DNA of 64,000 bases from Microbacterium arborescens (GCF_030369635.1 NZ_CP128474.1:930001-994000); one strand, 5' to 3'. Shown: positions 34,316-44,043, counted from the stretch's first letter. The notes: a model not told the origin generated them from the sequence alone. Program-made: numbers and translations.

Positions 34316-35605
34316 GTGTCTGCCGTCACCGCCGCCGCCCGCTCCCATGCCGACGACCTCGCCGACTTCGTCGCAGCGTCGCCGTCGAGCTTCCACGCCG
34401 CCGCCGATGTCGCTCGTCGCCTCGTCGCCGCCGGGTTCACCCCGCTGTCGGAGGACGAGCGCTGGCCGGAACAGCCCGGCGGGCGCTACGTGGTGGTGCG
34501 CGACGGTGCCGTGCTCGCGTGGATCGTGCCGGCATCCGCGACCGCCGTGACACCCGTGCGGGTGTTCGGCGCGCACAGCGACTCGCCCGCGTTCAAGCTC
34601 AAGCCCCGACCCACCACCGGCCGCCTCGGCTGGCTGCAGGCCGGTGTCGAGGTCTACGGCGGGCCGCTGCTGAACTCGTGGCTCGACCGCGAACTGCGAC
34701 TGGCCGGTCGCCTCGTGCTGGATGACGGCACCTCGGTGCTCACCGCGACGGGACCGCTGCTTCGTCTGCCCCAGCTCGCCATCCATCTCGATCGCGAGGC
34801 CAACGACCATCTCGCCCTCGACAAGCAGACGCAGACGCAACCCGTGTGGGGGCTCGGCTCGGCCGAGTCAGCCGACCTGCTGGGCGAGCTCGCCCGCGAG
34901 GCCGGAGTGGATGCCGGCCGCATCCGCGGATACGACGTCGTGACGGCGGACGCCGCGCGCGGCGCCGTCTTCGGCGCGGGAGACGTCTTCTTCGCATCCG
35001 GGCGCCTCGACGACCTCGCCTCCGTTCATGCCGGCGTCGTCGCCCTCGAGCGCGCCGCCGCGGGCTTCGATGCCGGTCATATCGCGATGCTGGCCGTCTT
35101 CGACCACGAGGAGGTCGGTTCGGCGACCCGGTCGGGGGCGGCCGGCCCGTTCCTCGCCGATGTCGTGGAACGCATCCAGTTCGGTCTCGGTGCCGATCGC
35201 GAGGAACGCATGCGCGGACTCGCGGCGTCGTGGTGCGTCTCGAGCGACGTCGGGCACTCCGTGCACCCGAACTATGCGCACAAGCACGACCCCGTCGTGC
35301 TGCCGGTGCTCGGATCGGGACCGATCCTGAAGATCAACGCGAACCAGCGGTACGCGACGGACGGCGTCGGAGCGGCCGCCTGGAACGGATGGTGCGACGC
35401 GGCGGGCGTGCGCAGCCAGGAGTTCGTCTCGAACAACGCCGTGCCGTGCGGTTCGACCATCGGCCCGATCACCGCCACCCGCCTGGGCATCCGCACGGTC
35501 GACGTCGGGATCCCGATCCTCTCGATGCACTCGGCGCGCGAGCTCGCGGGGGTCTCCGACCTCCACGACCTCTCTCTCGTCGCCGAAGAGCTGTTCCGCC
35601 GGTAG
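34316..35605 (+). CDS. M18 family aminopeptidase
   Basis: A 429-residue M18 metallo-aminopeptidase (aspartyl aminopeptidase/ApeB type). The zinc and catalytic motifs are GAHSDSPAFKLKP, DHEEVGSATRSGA, SSDVGHSVHPNY and SMHSARE. SGRLDDLASVHAGV is also a family hallmark. It cleaves N-terminal residues from peptides in the cytoplasm. GTG 34316 has the ribosome site CCAGGAG and a TACGAT -10 at 34278-34283. It is a single gene. Confidence 0.95.
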   Translation: MSAVTAAARSHADDLADFVAASPSSFHAAADVARRLVAAGFTPLSEDERWPEQPGGRYVVVRDGAVLAWIVPASATAVTPVRVFGAHSDSPAFKLKPRPTTGRLGWLQAGVEVYGGPLLNSWLDRELRLAGRLVLDDGTSVLTATGPLLRLPQLAIHLDREANDHLALDKQTQTQPVWGLGSAESADLLGELAREAGVDAGRIRGYDVVTADAARGAVFGAGDVFFASGRLDDLASVHAGVVALERAAAGFDAGHIAMLAVFDHEEVGSATRSGAAGPFLADVVERIQFGLGADREERMRGLAASWCVSSDVGHSVHPNYAHKHDPVVLPVLGSGPILKINANQRYATDGVGAAAWNGWCDAAGVRSQEFVSNNAVPCGSTIGPITATRLGIRTVDVGIPILSMHSARELAGVSDLHDLSLVAEELFRR

Positions 35606-35705
35606 ACTCGAGCGGTCCGCGGCGCCGGCCCGGGCGAAGCGATGCAACTACCTGCTGACGGAGCAAGGCGGCACGTGAGAACGAGCTGACTGCTCGGAGG
35701 CATGC

Positions 35706-36983
35706 ATGACGTCGAATGATCGTTCCCTGATCCACCACACCGGTCGGGTGTTCTTCCCGATCGCGTTCATCGCCCGGCTTCCCTTCGCCATGATGGTCGT
35801 GGGTGTCCTCACCCTCGTCGTCTCGGCGACGGGATCGGTCGGGCTCGGCGGGCTCACGTCCGCCGCCGTCGGCGTCGGCGTGGTGATCGCCGGTCCCGTC
35901 ATCGGAGACGCCGTCGATCGATTCGGGCAGCGCCGGGTGCTGGTTCCCCTCGGCATCCTCAACGGCCTCCTGCTGGGGGTGTTCCCCATCGTCGTCACTG
36001 CCGGGGCTCCCGACCCGCTGATCCTGACCGCAGCCGCGGCGATCGGTCTGAGCGCGCCGCAGGCGGCGGCGATGTCACGCAGTCGACTGATGGGCATCAT
36101 CCGCGTCCGTCTCAGCCCCGAGCACCGCCCGCGCACGCTCTCACGCGTCATGTCGTACGAATCCGCCGCGGACGAGACGGCGTTCGTCATCGGCCCGTTC
36201 CTGGTCGGCATCCTCGCCGCCGCGATCGCACCCTGGGCTCCGATCGCGATCGCCGCGGCCCTGAGCCTCGTCTTCGTGACCGCCTTCGCCCTGCACCCGA
36301 GCGGTCTCATCGCTGCTGCCGCCCTGGCGCCCGGCGAGAGCGAGGAGCGGGCGCCCATCGCACAGGTGCTGCGTCCTCGCATCCTCGTCCTCGTGGCGGG
36401 CACCTTCGGGGTGGGGCTCTTCTTCGGCGCGACGCTGACGTCGCTCACGGCCTTCGCGCAGACCGCGGGCGAGGGTGTCGAGGCGGGGCTGCTCTACGGC
36501 CTCATGGGCATCGGGTCAGCCGCTCTCGCGCTCGCCGTCGTGCTGCTGCCCTCGCGTTTCGCGCTGCGGCACCGCTGGCTCGTCTTCGCGGCCGTCCTCG
36601 CGATCTCGGCCGGCGGCTACGCCGCCTCGGACTCGCTCGGCGCGGTCATCGTCATGCTCCTGCTGATGGGGCTCGGCGTCGGCCCGACGCTCGTGACGCT
36701 GTTCAGCATCGCCGGTCACCGCAGCCCGGTCGGCCGGTCGGCGACCACGATGACACTGCTCGGGTCGGCGCTGACGCTGGCTCAAGCGCTCGCATCGGCC
36801 GTCACCGGCGCGATCGCGGAGGCGGGAGACGTCCGGCTCGCGATGCTCCTGCCGACGATCGCCGCGGTGCTCGTCCTGGTGCTCGGCGGCGTCAACCTCG
36901 CCATCGAGCGTCGTGAGCGTGCAGCCGAACGAGCCCGGATGCCGCGCGGCGCCCGCTCCACCCGCTCCCTCGTCAGCCGCTGA
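35706..36983 (+). CDS. MFS transporter
   Basis: A 425-residue twelve-helix major facilitator protein. The loop motif between helices two and three is DAVDRFGQRRVLVP, and a second charged loop follows helix six (PGESEERAPIAQ). The long RSRLMGIIRVRLSPEHRPR loop carries many arginines. The substrate is unknown; the layout is that of drug or sugar exporters. ATG 35706 has a GGAGG site (CTCGGAGGCATG). Its 3' end overlaps the convergent chromate-transporter gene by 11 bases. Confidence 0.9.
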   Translation: MTSNDRSLIHHTGRVFFPIAFIARLPFAMMVVGVLTLVVSATGSVGLGGLTSAAVGVGVVIAGPVIGDAVDRFGQRRVLVPLGILNGLLLGVFPIVVTAGAPDPLILTAAAAIGLSAPQAAAMSRSRLMGIIRVRLSPEHRPRTLSRVMSYESAADETAFVIGPFLVGILAAAIAPWAPIAIAAALSLVFVTAFALHPSGLIAAAALAPGESEERAPIAQVLRPRILVLVAGTFGVGLFFGATLTSLTAFAQTAGEGVEAGLLYGLMGIGSAALALAVVLLPSRFALRHRWLVFAAVLAISAGGYAASDSLGAVIVMLLLMGLGVGPTLVTLFSIAGHRSPVGRSATTMTLLGSALTLAQALASAVTGAIAEAGDVRLAMLLPTIAAVLVLVLGGVNLAIERRERAAERARMPRGARSTRSLVSR

Positions 36984-38178
36984 GCAGCGCTCCGGTCGCC
37001 GCGCCCGCACCGGCCCCCAGCACCACGACCATCCAGGCCGGACAGCGCCAGAGCGTCAGTAGACCGAAGCAGACGAGGGCGAGCGCGAACTGGTCGACGC
37101 GGGTCACCGACGTCGTGAAGACCGGGTCGTAGAGGGCGGCGCCGAGGATGCCGACGACCGCCGCGCTCGCCCCGCTCACCAGGCCTCGTGCGCGGGGGCG
37201 GCGCCGGAGGACTGCCCACACGGGCAAGGCCCCGAGGAGCAGGAGGAAGCCGGGCAGGAAGATCGCGACGAGCGCGATCGCGGCTCCCGCTGCGCCCCCG
37301 GGGCCGACGCTCGAGAGCGCGCCCAGGTAGGCGGCGAACGAGAAGAGCGGTCCGGGGAGGGCCTGCGCCGCGCCGTATCCGGCGAGGAACGTCTCGGCAT
37401 CGACCCAGCCGGGGCCGACGACCGCACTCTCGAGAAGCGGGAGAACGACGTGGCCGCCCCCGAAGACGAGCGCGCCCGAGCGGAAGAACGCGTCGAACAG
37501 GGCGATGACGCCGTCTCCCGTGACCCGTGCGGCGATCGGGCTCGCGACGAGGAGGGCGGCCAGGACCACGAGCGCGGCGATGCCGATGCGGGTGCCCGCG
37601 CTCGGAAGGGCGTCGTCCGCGGCGTCGTCGGAGTCGAGTGTCGCGGCATCCTCGCGGAGCCACAGGGCCCCCGCGAGAGCGCCGAACGCGATCGCGCCGA
37701 ACTGGGCGAACGGCCCGCCCACGAGGGCGGTACCGACCGCCGCCGCGATCGCGATGGTCCCGCGGGGGCGGTCGGGAGCGAGGGTCCGAGCCATGCCCCA
37801 GACCGCGTGTGCGACGACGGCGACCGCGACCACCTTCAGGCCGTCGATCACCCCGGTCGCGACCGGGCCGGTCACGGCCCCGATACCGCTCGCCGCCCAC
37901 ACCATGAGCGCCGCCGAGGGCAGGGTGAACGCGGCGAAGGCCGCGAGCGCGCCCGCGAGCCCGGCACGGCGCAGGCCGATCGCGAACCCCACCTGGCTCG
38001 ACGCGGGCCCCGGCAGGAACTGGCACAGGGCCACGAGCTCGCCGTAGACGCGGTCGCCGATCCACCGGCGCCGCGCGACGAACTCGTCGCGGAAGTAGCC
38101 GAGGTGCGCGACAGGGCCCCCGACGGAGGTCAGCCCGAGGCGCAGGAAGACGACGAACACGGCGGCGAGGTTCGACAC
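36973..38178 (-). CDS. chrA: Chromate transporter family protein, two-domain ChrA
   Basis: About 401 residues made of two CHR domains. The first has TSVGGPVAHLGYFRDEFVARR and LCQFLPGPASSQVGFAIG, the second FGGGHVVLPLLESAVVGP and GAAQALPGPLFSFAAYLGAL; the GGxxxH and FxPGP signatures are present twice, as in long-chain ChrA. It exports chromate or a related oxyanion. The start is uncertain: GTG 38178 gives the family-like start SNLAAVFVVFLRLG, and in-frame GTGs lie further upstream. A pair of PHO-like repeats lies just upstream. Confidence 0.88.
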   Translation of the reverse strand: MSNLAAVFVVFLRLGLTSVGGPVAHLGYFRDEFVARRRWIGDRVYGELVALCQFLPGPASSQVGFAIGLRRAGLAGALAAFAAFTLPSAALMVWAASGIGAVTGPVATGVIDGLKVVAVAVVAHAVWGMARTLAPDRPRGTIAIAAAVGTALVGGPFAQFGAIAFGALAGALWLREDAATLDSDDAADDALPSAGTRIGIAALVVLAALLVASPIAARVTGDGVIALFDAFFRSGALVFGGGHVVLPLLESAVVGPGWVDAETFLAGYGAAQALPGPLFSFAAYLGALSSVGPGGAAGAAIALVAIFLPGFLLLLGALPVWAVLRRRPRARGLVSGASAAVVGILGAALYDPVFTTSVTRVDQFALALVCFGLLTLWRCPAWMVVVLGAGAGAATGALLSG

Positions 38179-38200
38179 GCGTCCAGCGCACCATCGATCC

Positions 38201-38217
38201 GTGAACACGCGGTGAAC
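38201..38217 (-). promoter_or_regulatory. PHO-box-like direct repeat (two units)
   Basis: On the minus strand GTTCACCGCGT is followed directly by GTTCACGGATC, two units spaced exactly 11 bases, which is the unit length of actinobacterial PhoP boxes. It lies between the ChrA gene and the metallophosphatase gene. Confidence 0.5.
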
Positions 38218-38285
38218 GCCACGCCTGACTAGCACACCGAGATGTCGCGGCGCGTCACCGGGCGGACACCTGGCGGGGCAGCGCC

Positions 38286-38318
38286 GTTCACCTCGCGCTC
38301 GCGTGCGGTCCCTACCGT
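38286..38318 (+). promoter_or_regulatory. Promoter of the metallophosphatase gene with a PHO-like half box
   Basis: GTTCACCTCGC (38286-38296) fits the PhoP unit consensus. TACCGT (38313-38318) 16 bases further on is a plausible -10, giving a leader of about 30 bases. Confidence 0.45.
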
Positions 38319-38353
38319 CGGCGGCATCCCTCTTGCACCGAAGGTGGCTTGTC

Positions 38354-41300
38354 ATGCCCGTTGAGCGCCCACGCGCCCGTTTCCTGACCATCGCGATGAC
38401 GGCGTCGCTCGCCGCGGGAGCGGTCTCGCTCTCGCTGGCGGCTCCCGCGCTTGCAGCGCCCACGGCTGCCGACGCGGCATCCGACCCGCTGATCGTCACC
38501 GAGATCGCCCCCGACAACGTCGGCGTCGACGACTACGAGTTCTTCGAGGTGCACAACCGCGGTGCCGCAGACGTCGACCTGGCGGCCGCGGGGGTCTCGT
38601 TCGCGTACACCTACACCGACGGCGCCGATCGCTCTCGCGACGTGCCGCTCACCTTGCCCGACCCGGTCGTGATCCCCGCCGGCGGCACCGTGGTGTTCTG
38701 GCTGAGCTACACGGCGGGCAGCGTCGATTCCTTCGCCCGCTCGGTCGACGACTTCCGGGCGCATTGGGGGGCCGGCGCCGACACGACCGTGGTGCGCGTG
38801 ACGGGGCAGGCCGGGATGGCCAACAGTGCGCCGCGCGGTATCCGCATCCTTCAGAACGACCAGACGGTCGGGTGGTCGACCTACGGGCGCACCGCGGCAG
38901 CGGCCGGAGAATCCGCGCACTTCCGCCTGCCCGCCGAGCGGGTCGACGGCGGTGCCGACATCCTCGCGGAACCGGCCGTGGCCACCCCCGGTGTCGTGGC
39001 TCCCGAAGCCGTCACCCCGCCCGTCGGCGAGGAGCCCGGGGGCCAGTCGGGCTTCGACCCGAAGCCCGATCCGACCGTCGTCACCGCGCCGCTGCAGATC
39101 ACCGAGCTGCTGCCCGACTCGGCGAACGTCGCGGGCTCGGACGCCTTCGAGTTCATCGAGGTGTACAACGCCTCGAGCGACCCGATCGACTTCTCCGACT
39201 ACACGATCGACTACCTGTACCCGGTCGAGGGCTCGTCGAGCGTCTGGCCGGCCGTGCCCGGCGACGTCGTGATCCCGGGCGGGGAGACGCTGGTGCTGTG
39301 GATCAAGAACGGCGCCAACGACGCGCTCACCGCCGCCGACTTCAACGCCCACTTCGATTCGAGCCTCGTTCCGGGTGAGGGCCTCGTCGAGATCTCCTCC
39401 GCGGGTATGGCGAACGGCTCCGCTCGCGGCATCGCCATCGAGACCAACAGCGGCCGCCACGTCAGCACGGCGTTGTACAACCTCGACGGCGCCGATGACA
39501 CCGTGGCCGACCAGGGGATCCGCTACACCGTCGGAGCGGATGTCGCCACGCAGCGGATCGTCGATCTCGCCCCGGCGTCACCGGGTGCCGTGCAGGCAGA
39601 CCAGGTTCCCGCGGGGCTCATGATCGTCGCGCCGGACACGCAAGCGCCGATGATCGTCGACGGCACCGCCGCCGAGATCCAGCCGGGCACCGACTTCGCC
39701 ATCACCGCGACCGTGACCGACGATGTGCTGGCGCGGACCGTGACGCTCGAACTCGCCAACGACGTCGATCGCGCCCCGGCGCGCATCAACCTCCTCGACG
39801 CGGGCGACGGATCGGTGACGTTCGTAGTCAACGCCGCCGACCTCATCGGCAAGAGCTGGTACGAGTACACGATCACGGCGAGCGACGGCACGAACTCCAC
39901 GTCCACCGAGGCTCGTCGTGTCCCGGTAGCGGGGGTCGACGCCAATCCGGTCCGGCTCAATCTCGAGGACGGCCGGTTCGTCTCGGGCGCGACCGAGGTC
40001 GTGGCAGCCGGCGACACCTACCCCAGTCCGATCGAGCTGACGATCGACGGGGCGGCCGTGCCGACCGAGCCCACTCTGGAGGACGAACCCCGATTCGTCT
40101 TCGACACGACGAACGTCAACTACTACTTCAAGAACGGCGTGCGCATCGGCGACGATGTCCTCAACATCTTCGAGATCGGCACGGAGGGATGGGAGACGGT
40201 CGTCACCCCCGTTCCGCTCGAGTACGTCGTCCGCGGCGATGAGCTCGTCGTCAGCGTCTGGGCGGGAACGAAGAAGGCGCCCGAGATCGACCTCGCCGAG
40301 AACAACGACGATTTCGAGATCCGAGGCCTGCGCCTGGTCCTGCCCGACGGGCGGACGCTCACACCCGTCGGCTACGACGACCCCGCCGCCGTCCTCCGTA
40401 TGGGCGACAGCGTGACCGAGACGGGAGCCCCGACGGGCAAGCTCGACTTCTACGAGGCGCGCTTCGCCCTGCCCGACGACGCGTTCGCCGCGCTCTCGGC
40501 CTCGTGGGACACGACCGAGCGCGCGGACGGCGCCGCGGTCGTCGCCGCCACCGACGGACAGACGGCGCTCTCGCGAACGGTGACGGTCGACAACACCGCC
40601 CCCGTCGTGGTGTCTCAGATCGTGGACGGCACGTCGTACCAGGGCCCGATCCTCATCGACGCCGCGATCACCGACGCGGGCTCGGGTGTCGCGAGCACCG
40701 TCGCCCGACTCGACGGCGAAGAGATCGCCCTGCCCCATGAGACCTCCTCGGTGGCCCTTGCCGCGGGGGACCACCGCGTGGAGATCACCGCGACCGACCA
40801 CGTCGGCAACACCGGCACGTGGACCGCGACCTTCACGACCTACCAGGAGCAGCCGAGCGCGGGCGCGCTCGCGCCGGCCGAAGGGGCGGAGGTCGCCGCC
40901 GGTGAGGTGACCCTGCAGGCGAAGGTCGAGGACCCGACGGGCGACGTGCTCGACGTGAGCTTCCTCGAGGGCCGCCGGCTCGATCTGTCGGACGGTGACG
41001 TCAGCGTGCAGTCCGGCACCGTGCAGGACGCTCGCGCCGTCGATCGCGCCGAGGCGGAGCCGCTGACCGCGGACGACCTGAGCACGCTCGCGGCCGTCGA
41101 CGGGGTCGCGGAGGAGATCTCGAGCGACCGCGCCTTCCCATACCAGTCGTTCGACGTCGCAGTCAGCGACGCCGACGCCGGATCGGATGTCCGCTCGACG
41201 TGGTCGGGTCGTGCCGACGCGGGAGCCACCGTGATCCTCTACGTGCAGCGCGCGGACGGATCGGGATGGGACGAGGTCGACCGCCACGTGAGCGCGTCCG

Positions 41301-42880
41301 ACGACGAGTCGTTCTCGCTCGACGCCGTCGTCGCGGTCGACGACTACGCATTCGCCGCCTCGGACGGCGCGGGACGGGTGGTGCGGATGCTCGTGCAGCA
41401 CTCCGAAGGCTTCGCGGGCGCGGACCGCTCGGACCGGACGACTCCGGTCGCACCGCACAACGCCGCCGATGTTCCGCGCAGCGAGTACGACTTCACCCTG
41501 GCGTGGGAGTCGGACACGCAGTACTACAACGAGAACACCCTGCCCGGGGAGCCGTATCGTCACCAGCAGGCCATCCACTCGTACCTGCTCGACCGGCGCG
41601 ACGACCTCAACCTGCAGTACCTCTTCCACACCGGCGACATCATCGACGACTACGACGTCATGGAGCAGTGGGAGCGAGCCGACCCCGAGTACCGCCGCCT
41701 CGACGAGGCCGGTCTGCCCTACGGCGTGCTCGCCGGCAACCACGATGTGGGCCACCACCTCGAGGACTACTCGAACTACGGTGCGTACTTCGGCGAGGAC
41801 CGCTACGCCGGCAATCCCTGGTACGGCGGCAGCTTCGAGGACAACCGCGGTCACTACGACCTCATCTCGGCGGGCGGCATCGACTTCCTCATGCTGTACA
41901 CCGGATGGCTCCCCGGCGATCAATCGATCGCGTGGATGAACGAGGTGCTCGCGCAGCACCCCGATCGCGTCGCGATCATCGCGCAGCACGAGTTCATCCT
42001 CACCACCGGCGGGCTCGGCGTGATCCCGCAGCGGGTCATGGACGAGGTCGTCGCGACCAACCCGAACGTCCGCATGGTCTTCTCCGGGCACTACCACGAC
42101 GCATTCCTGCGCGAGGACGCGTTCGACGACGACGGCGACGGCGTCTCGGATCGCACCGTGTACTCGATGTTGTTCGACTACCAGGGCCTCCCGGAGGGCG
42201 GCCTCGGCTTCCTCCGCCTCCTGCACTTCGACAACGAGGGGCGGCAGATGCTCGTGCGCACCTACTCGCCGTCACTCGACGTCTACAACTCCGACGAGCC
42301 GAGCCTCCTGGGCCCGGCGGGAGCAGGGGACTACTCGCAGCAGGAGTTCGCGCTCACGTACGAGCAGCTGCGCATCGACCCGGGCACGCGCACCCTCGGC
42401 ACCGACGCCTTCTCGGCGGAGGTCCTCGGCGGCACGGAGATCGCGACGTTCTCGGATGTCGCGAGCGGCTCGATCCTCTCGGCCGCATGGCCGCTCGCCG
42501 AGGAGGGCGAGCGCGGGTGGTACGTCCGCACGAGTGATCCGTTCGGTGCTGTCGACAACTCGCGGGTGTCGCTGTTCACGGTCGTGGCGGCGGCCGAGCC
42601 CGGGAACCCCGGCAGCGGCTCGGGCGGGGGCTCGGACGGCGGCGTCGGAGGCGGCGGTGGTGCCGGCGGCACGGGTGGGGCTCCGGCCGACGGTGCGGGC
42701 GCGAGTGACACCGCGGGCTCGGTCGTCGGTGCGGGAACCGGATCTCGTCGCGACCTCGCCGCAACCGGCGGTGACGGCGCGACCGCCGTCACCGCGACCG
42801 GGATCGCCCTCGCTCTCCTGGCGGGTGGGGCCCTCCTCACCCTCCTGCGCCGGCGCGCGCATCGCCGCGAACGGGTCTGA
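38354..42880 (+). CDS. Wall-anchored lamin-tail and metallophosphatase protein
   Basis: A 1508-residue secreted protein. A signal peptide ends near APALAAPT. Two lamin-tail domains follow (around residues 30-195 and 240-385), with DYEFFEVHNRGAADVDL and DAFEFIEVYNASSDPIDFSD as matching signatures. After Ig-like segments, a calcineurin-type metallophosphatase occupies about 1045-1310: SDTQYY (Gln where DxH is usual), HTGDIIDD, GNHD, AQHEF and GHYHDA. The Gly-rich linker leads to LAATGGDG, a helix and an Arg tail, an LAxTG sortase E anchor. It probably frees phosphate from phosphodiesters outside the cell. Starts at 38354 rather than the ATG 17 codons earlier, because the signal peptide follows. 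Confidence 0.9.
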   Translation: MPVERPRARFLTIAMTASLAAGAVSLSLAAPALAAPTAADAASDPLIVTEIAPDNVGVDDYEFFEVHNRGAADVDLAAAGVSFAYTYTDGADRSRDVPLTLPDPVVIPAGGTVVFWLSYTAGSVDSFARSVDDFRAHWGAGADTTVVRVTGQAGMANSAPRGIRILQNDQTVGWSTYGRTAAAAGESAHFRLPAERVDGGADILAEPAVATPGVVAPEAVTPPVGEEPGGQSGFDPKPDPTVVTAPLQITELLPDSANVAGSDAFEFIEVYNASSDPIDFSDYTIDYLYPVEGSSSVWPAVPGDVVIPGGETLVLWIKNGANDALTAADFNAHFDSSLVPGEGLVEISSAGMANGSARGIAIETNSGRHVSTALYNLDGADDTVADQGIRYTVGADVATQRIVDLAPASPGAVQADQVPAGLMIVAPDTQAPMIVDGTAAEIQPGTDFAITATVTDDVLARTVTLELANDVDRAPARINLLDAGDGSVTFVVNAADLIGKSWYEYTITASDGTNSTSTEARRVPVAGVDANPVRLNLEDGRFVSGATEVVAAGDTYPSPIELTIDGAAVPTEPTLEDEPRFVFDTTNVNYYFKNGVRIGDDVLNIFEIGTEGWETVVTPVPLEYVVRGDELVVSVWAGTKKAPEIDLAENNDDFEIRGLRLVLPDGRTLTPVGYDDPAAVLRMGDSVTETGAPTGKLDFYEARFALPDDAFAALSASWDTTERADGAAVVAATDGQTALSRTVTVDNTAPVVVSQIVDGTSYQGPILIDAAITDAGSGVASTVARLDGEEIALPHETSSVALAAGDHRVEITATDHVGNTGTWTATFTTYQEQPSAGALAPAEGAEVAAGEVTLQAKVEDPTGDVLDVSFLEGRRLDLSDGDVSVQSGTVQDARAVDRAEAEPLTADDLSTLAAVDGVAEEISSDRAFPYQSFDVAVSDADAGSDVRSTWSGRADAGATVILYVQRADGSGWDEVDRHVSASDDESFSLDAVVAVDDYAFAASDGAGRVVRMLVQHSEGFAGADRSDRTTPVAPHNAADVPRSEYDFTLAWESDTQYYNENTLPGEPYRHQQAIHSYLLDRRDDLNLQYLFHTGDIIDDYDVMEQWERADPEYRRLDEAGLPYGVLAGNHDVGHHLEDYSNYGAYFGEDRYAGNPWYGGSFEDNRGHYDLISAGGIDFLMLYTGWLPGDQSIAWMNEVLAQHPDRVAIIAQHEFILTTGGLGVIPQRVMDEVVATNPNVRMVFSGHYHDAFLREDAFDDDGDGVSDRTVYSMLFDYQGLPEGGLGFLRLLHFDNEGRQMLVRTYSPSLDVYNSDEPSLLGPAGAGDYSQQEFALTYEQLRIDPGTRTLGTDAFSAEVLGGTEIATFSDVASGSILSAAWPLAEEGERGWYVRTSDPFGAVDNSRVSLFTVVAAAEPGNPGSGSGGGSDGGVGGGGGAGGTGGAPADGAGASDTAGSVVGAGTGSRRDLAATGGDGATAVTATGIALALLAGGALLTLLRRRAHRRERV

Positions 42881-42895
42881 GCCGTACCTGCCGGT

Positions 42896-43825
42896 TCAGT
42901 CAGCGGTCGGGTCTTCGGACCCGACCGCCACGTTCCATTCGGGCAGGGGGTCGGACAGCCGTCGCCAGGCCGTCGGACCCGCCGACAGCTCCGCGTCGTC
43001 GAGCACGGCAGCATCCAGGACGTGCCGAACAGCTGCGGTGTTCAGGTCGACGCCCGTCAGCGCGATGTCCTGGCCGACGTCGTCGAGTCCGTGGCCGGCC
43101 TCGATCGGGTCGATCCACATGGCCGAACCAGCCTGCTCCCACCGCGCGGGAACATTCGGCCGCGTCGCGAGACGGCAGACCCCGACCGATCGCAGGACCA
43201 GTCCGCACGAGCCGGAATCGAGCAGATCGAGAGCCAGCACGAGCCGGCCGGGGTGGAACGGGCGCAACTGCTCGTAGCGCATCGTCGCAACGCGTCGATC
43301 GGTCAGGAACGGATCGTGCTCGCCGTTGAGAGCACGCGTCCATCCGGCGCGGTCGCCCGCGTCGCGCAGCGGAAGGGTGGTGCCGAAGCCCAGTGCGGAG
43401 AGGTCGTCGACGACGCCGCGGCTGAGTCGGATGCGGGCGGTCGGTGCCAGGTGTGACGCGAGTGCCATGAGGATCGACAGGTCGGCCGTCGGCATCCGCT
43501 CCCAGTTGACGATCACGACGGCGCTCGCCGCCTCGATCAGCTGCGCCGCCAGCCGCGCCCGTGCTCCGACGTCTGCTCGCCCGTCTCCGTGCGGGACGGT
43601 CCGACGCAGCGGTGCCTCGTCGCGCAGGTCGTCCATCGCATGGCGGGCATCCAGCACGCAGAGCGAGGGCATTCCGTGGACGGTGGCGTGGATGTGGGCC
43701 GGGTCGGCGTCGCTGGCGAGGTCGATGACGCGGAGGGCGCGATGGCGCCCGGCGATGACGCACAGACGGGCGTAACGACGGCGTTCGGCGCTGCAGACGC
43801 CGGTGACGGCGAGATGAGTGGTCAC
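42896..43825 (-). CDS. CobW-C family protein with degenerate GTPase domain, zinc-starvation type
   Basis: A 309-residue protein. The C-terminal half matches the CobW/COG0523 C-terminal domain (TMRYEQLRPFHPGRLVLALD, GLVLRSVGVCRLATRP). The N-terminal half keeps the outline of a GTPase but the P-loop place reads TGVCSAERRRY and the NKxD place reads IVNWERM, so nucleotide hydrolysis is probably lost. Such proteins in actinobacteria accompany alternative ribosomal proteins under Zur control. GTG 43825 has a GGAGAG site. It is divergent from rpmJ with a Zur-like dyad between. Confidence 0.78.
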   Translation of the reverse strand: MTTHLAVTGVCSAERRRYARLCVIAGRHRALRVIDLASDADPAHIHATVHGMPSLCVLDARHAMDDLRDEAPLRRTVPHGDGRADVGARARLAAQLIEAASAVVIVNWERMPTADLSILMALASHLAPTARIRLSRGVVDDLSALGFGTTLPLRDAGDRAGWTRALNGEHDPFLTDRRVATMRYEQLRPFHPGRLVLALDLLDSGSCGLVLRSVGVCRLATRPNVPARWEQAGSAMWIDPIEAGHGLDDVGQDIALTGVDLNTAAVRHVLDAAVLDDAELSAGPTAWRRLSDPLPEWNVAVGSEDPTAD

Positions 43826-43878
43826 GGTGTTCTCTCCGGCTCGAGTTGTGGCGATCGGTCCTCCACCGTACCTTGTTG

Positions 43879-43895
43879 TTGATAAGAGTTCTCAA
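43879..43895. promoter_or_regulatory. Zur-box-like dyad
   Basis: TTGATAAGAGTTCTCAA is an imperfect palindrome (six of eight pairs) between the CobW-like gene and the cysteine-free L36 gene, just upstream of the L36 ribosome site. Both context and AT-rich sequence suit the zinc uptake regulator. Confidence 0.65.
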
Positions 43896-43907
43896 TAGGA
43901 GGTCGTC

Positions 43908-44030
43908 GTGAAGGTTCGCGCATCCATCAAGTCGCTGAAGAATCAGCCCGGCGCGCAGGTCGTGCGTCGCCGTGGCCGCGTATACGTCATCAACAAGCTC
44001 AACCCGCGGTTCAAAGGGCGTCAGGGCTGA
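43908..44030 (+). CDS. rpmJ: 50S ribosomal protein L36, zinc-independent paralogue
   Basis: A 40-residue L36: [20 protein letters not shown], then [20 protein letters not shown]. The positions of the zinc-binding CxxC and C/H residues of normal L36 are occupied by Leu, Asn, Gln and others, so this is the C-minus form that replaces the zinc protein when zinc is scarce. GTG start with a perfect AGGAGG site (43897-43902). The Zur-like dyad at 43879-43895 covers its promoter region. Confidence 0.95.
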   Translation: MKVRASIKSLKNQPGAQVVRRRGRVYVINKLNPRFKGRQG

Positions 44031-44043
44031 GGCGCGGCCCGAT

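Noticed and set aside
39578..42226. An 882-codon open frame on the minus strand
   Set aside because: It is the antisense shadow of the metallophosphatase gene. It has no domain, is Arg/Val/Asp-biased as expected for the complement of GC-rich coding DNA, and lacks a ribosome site.
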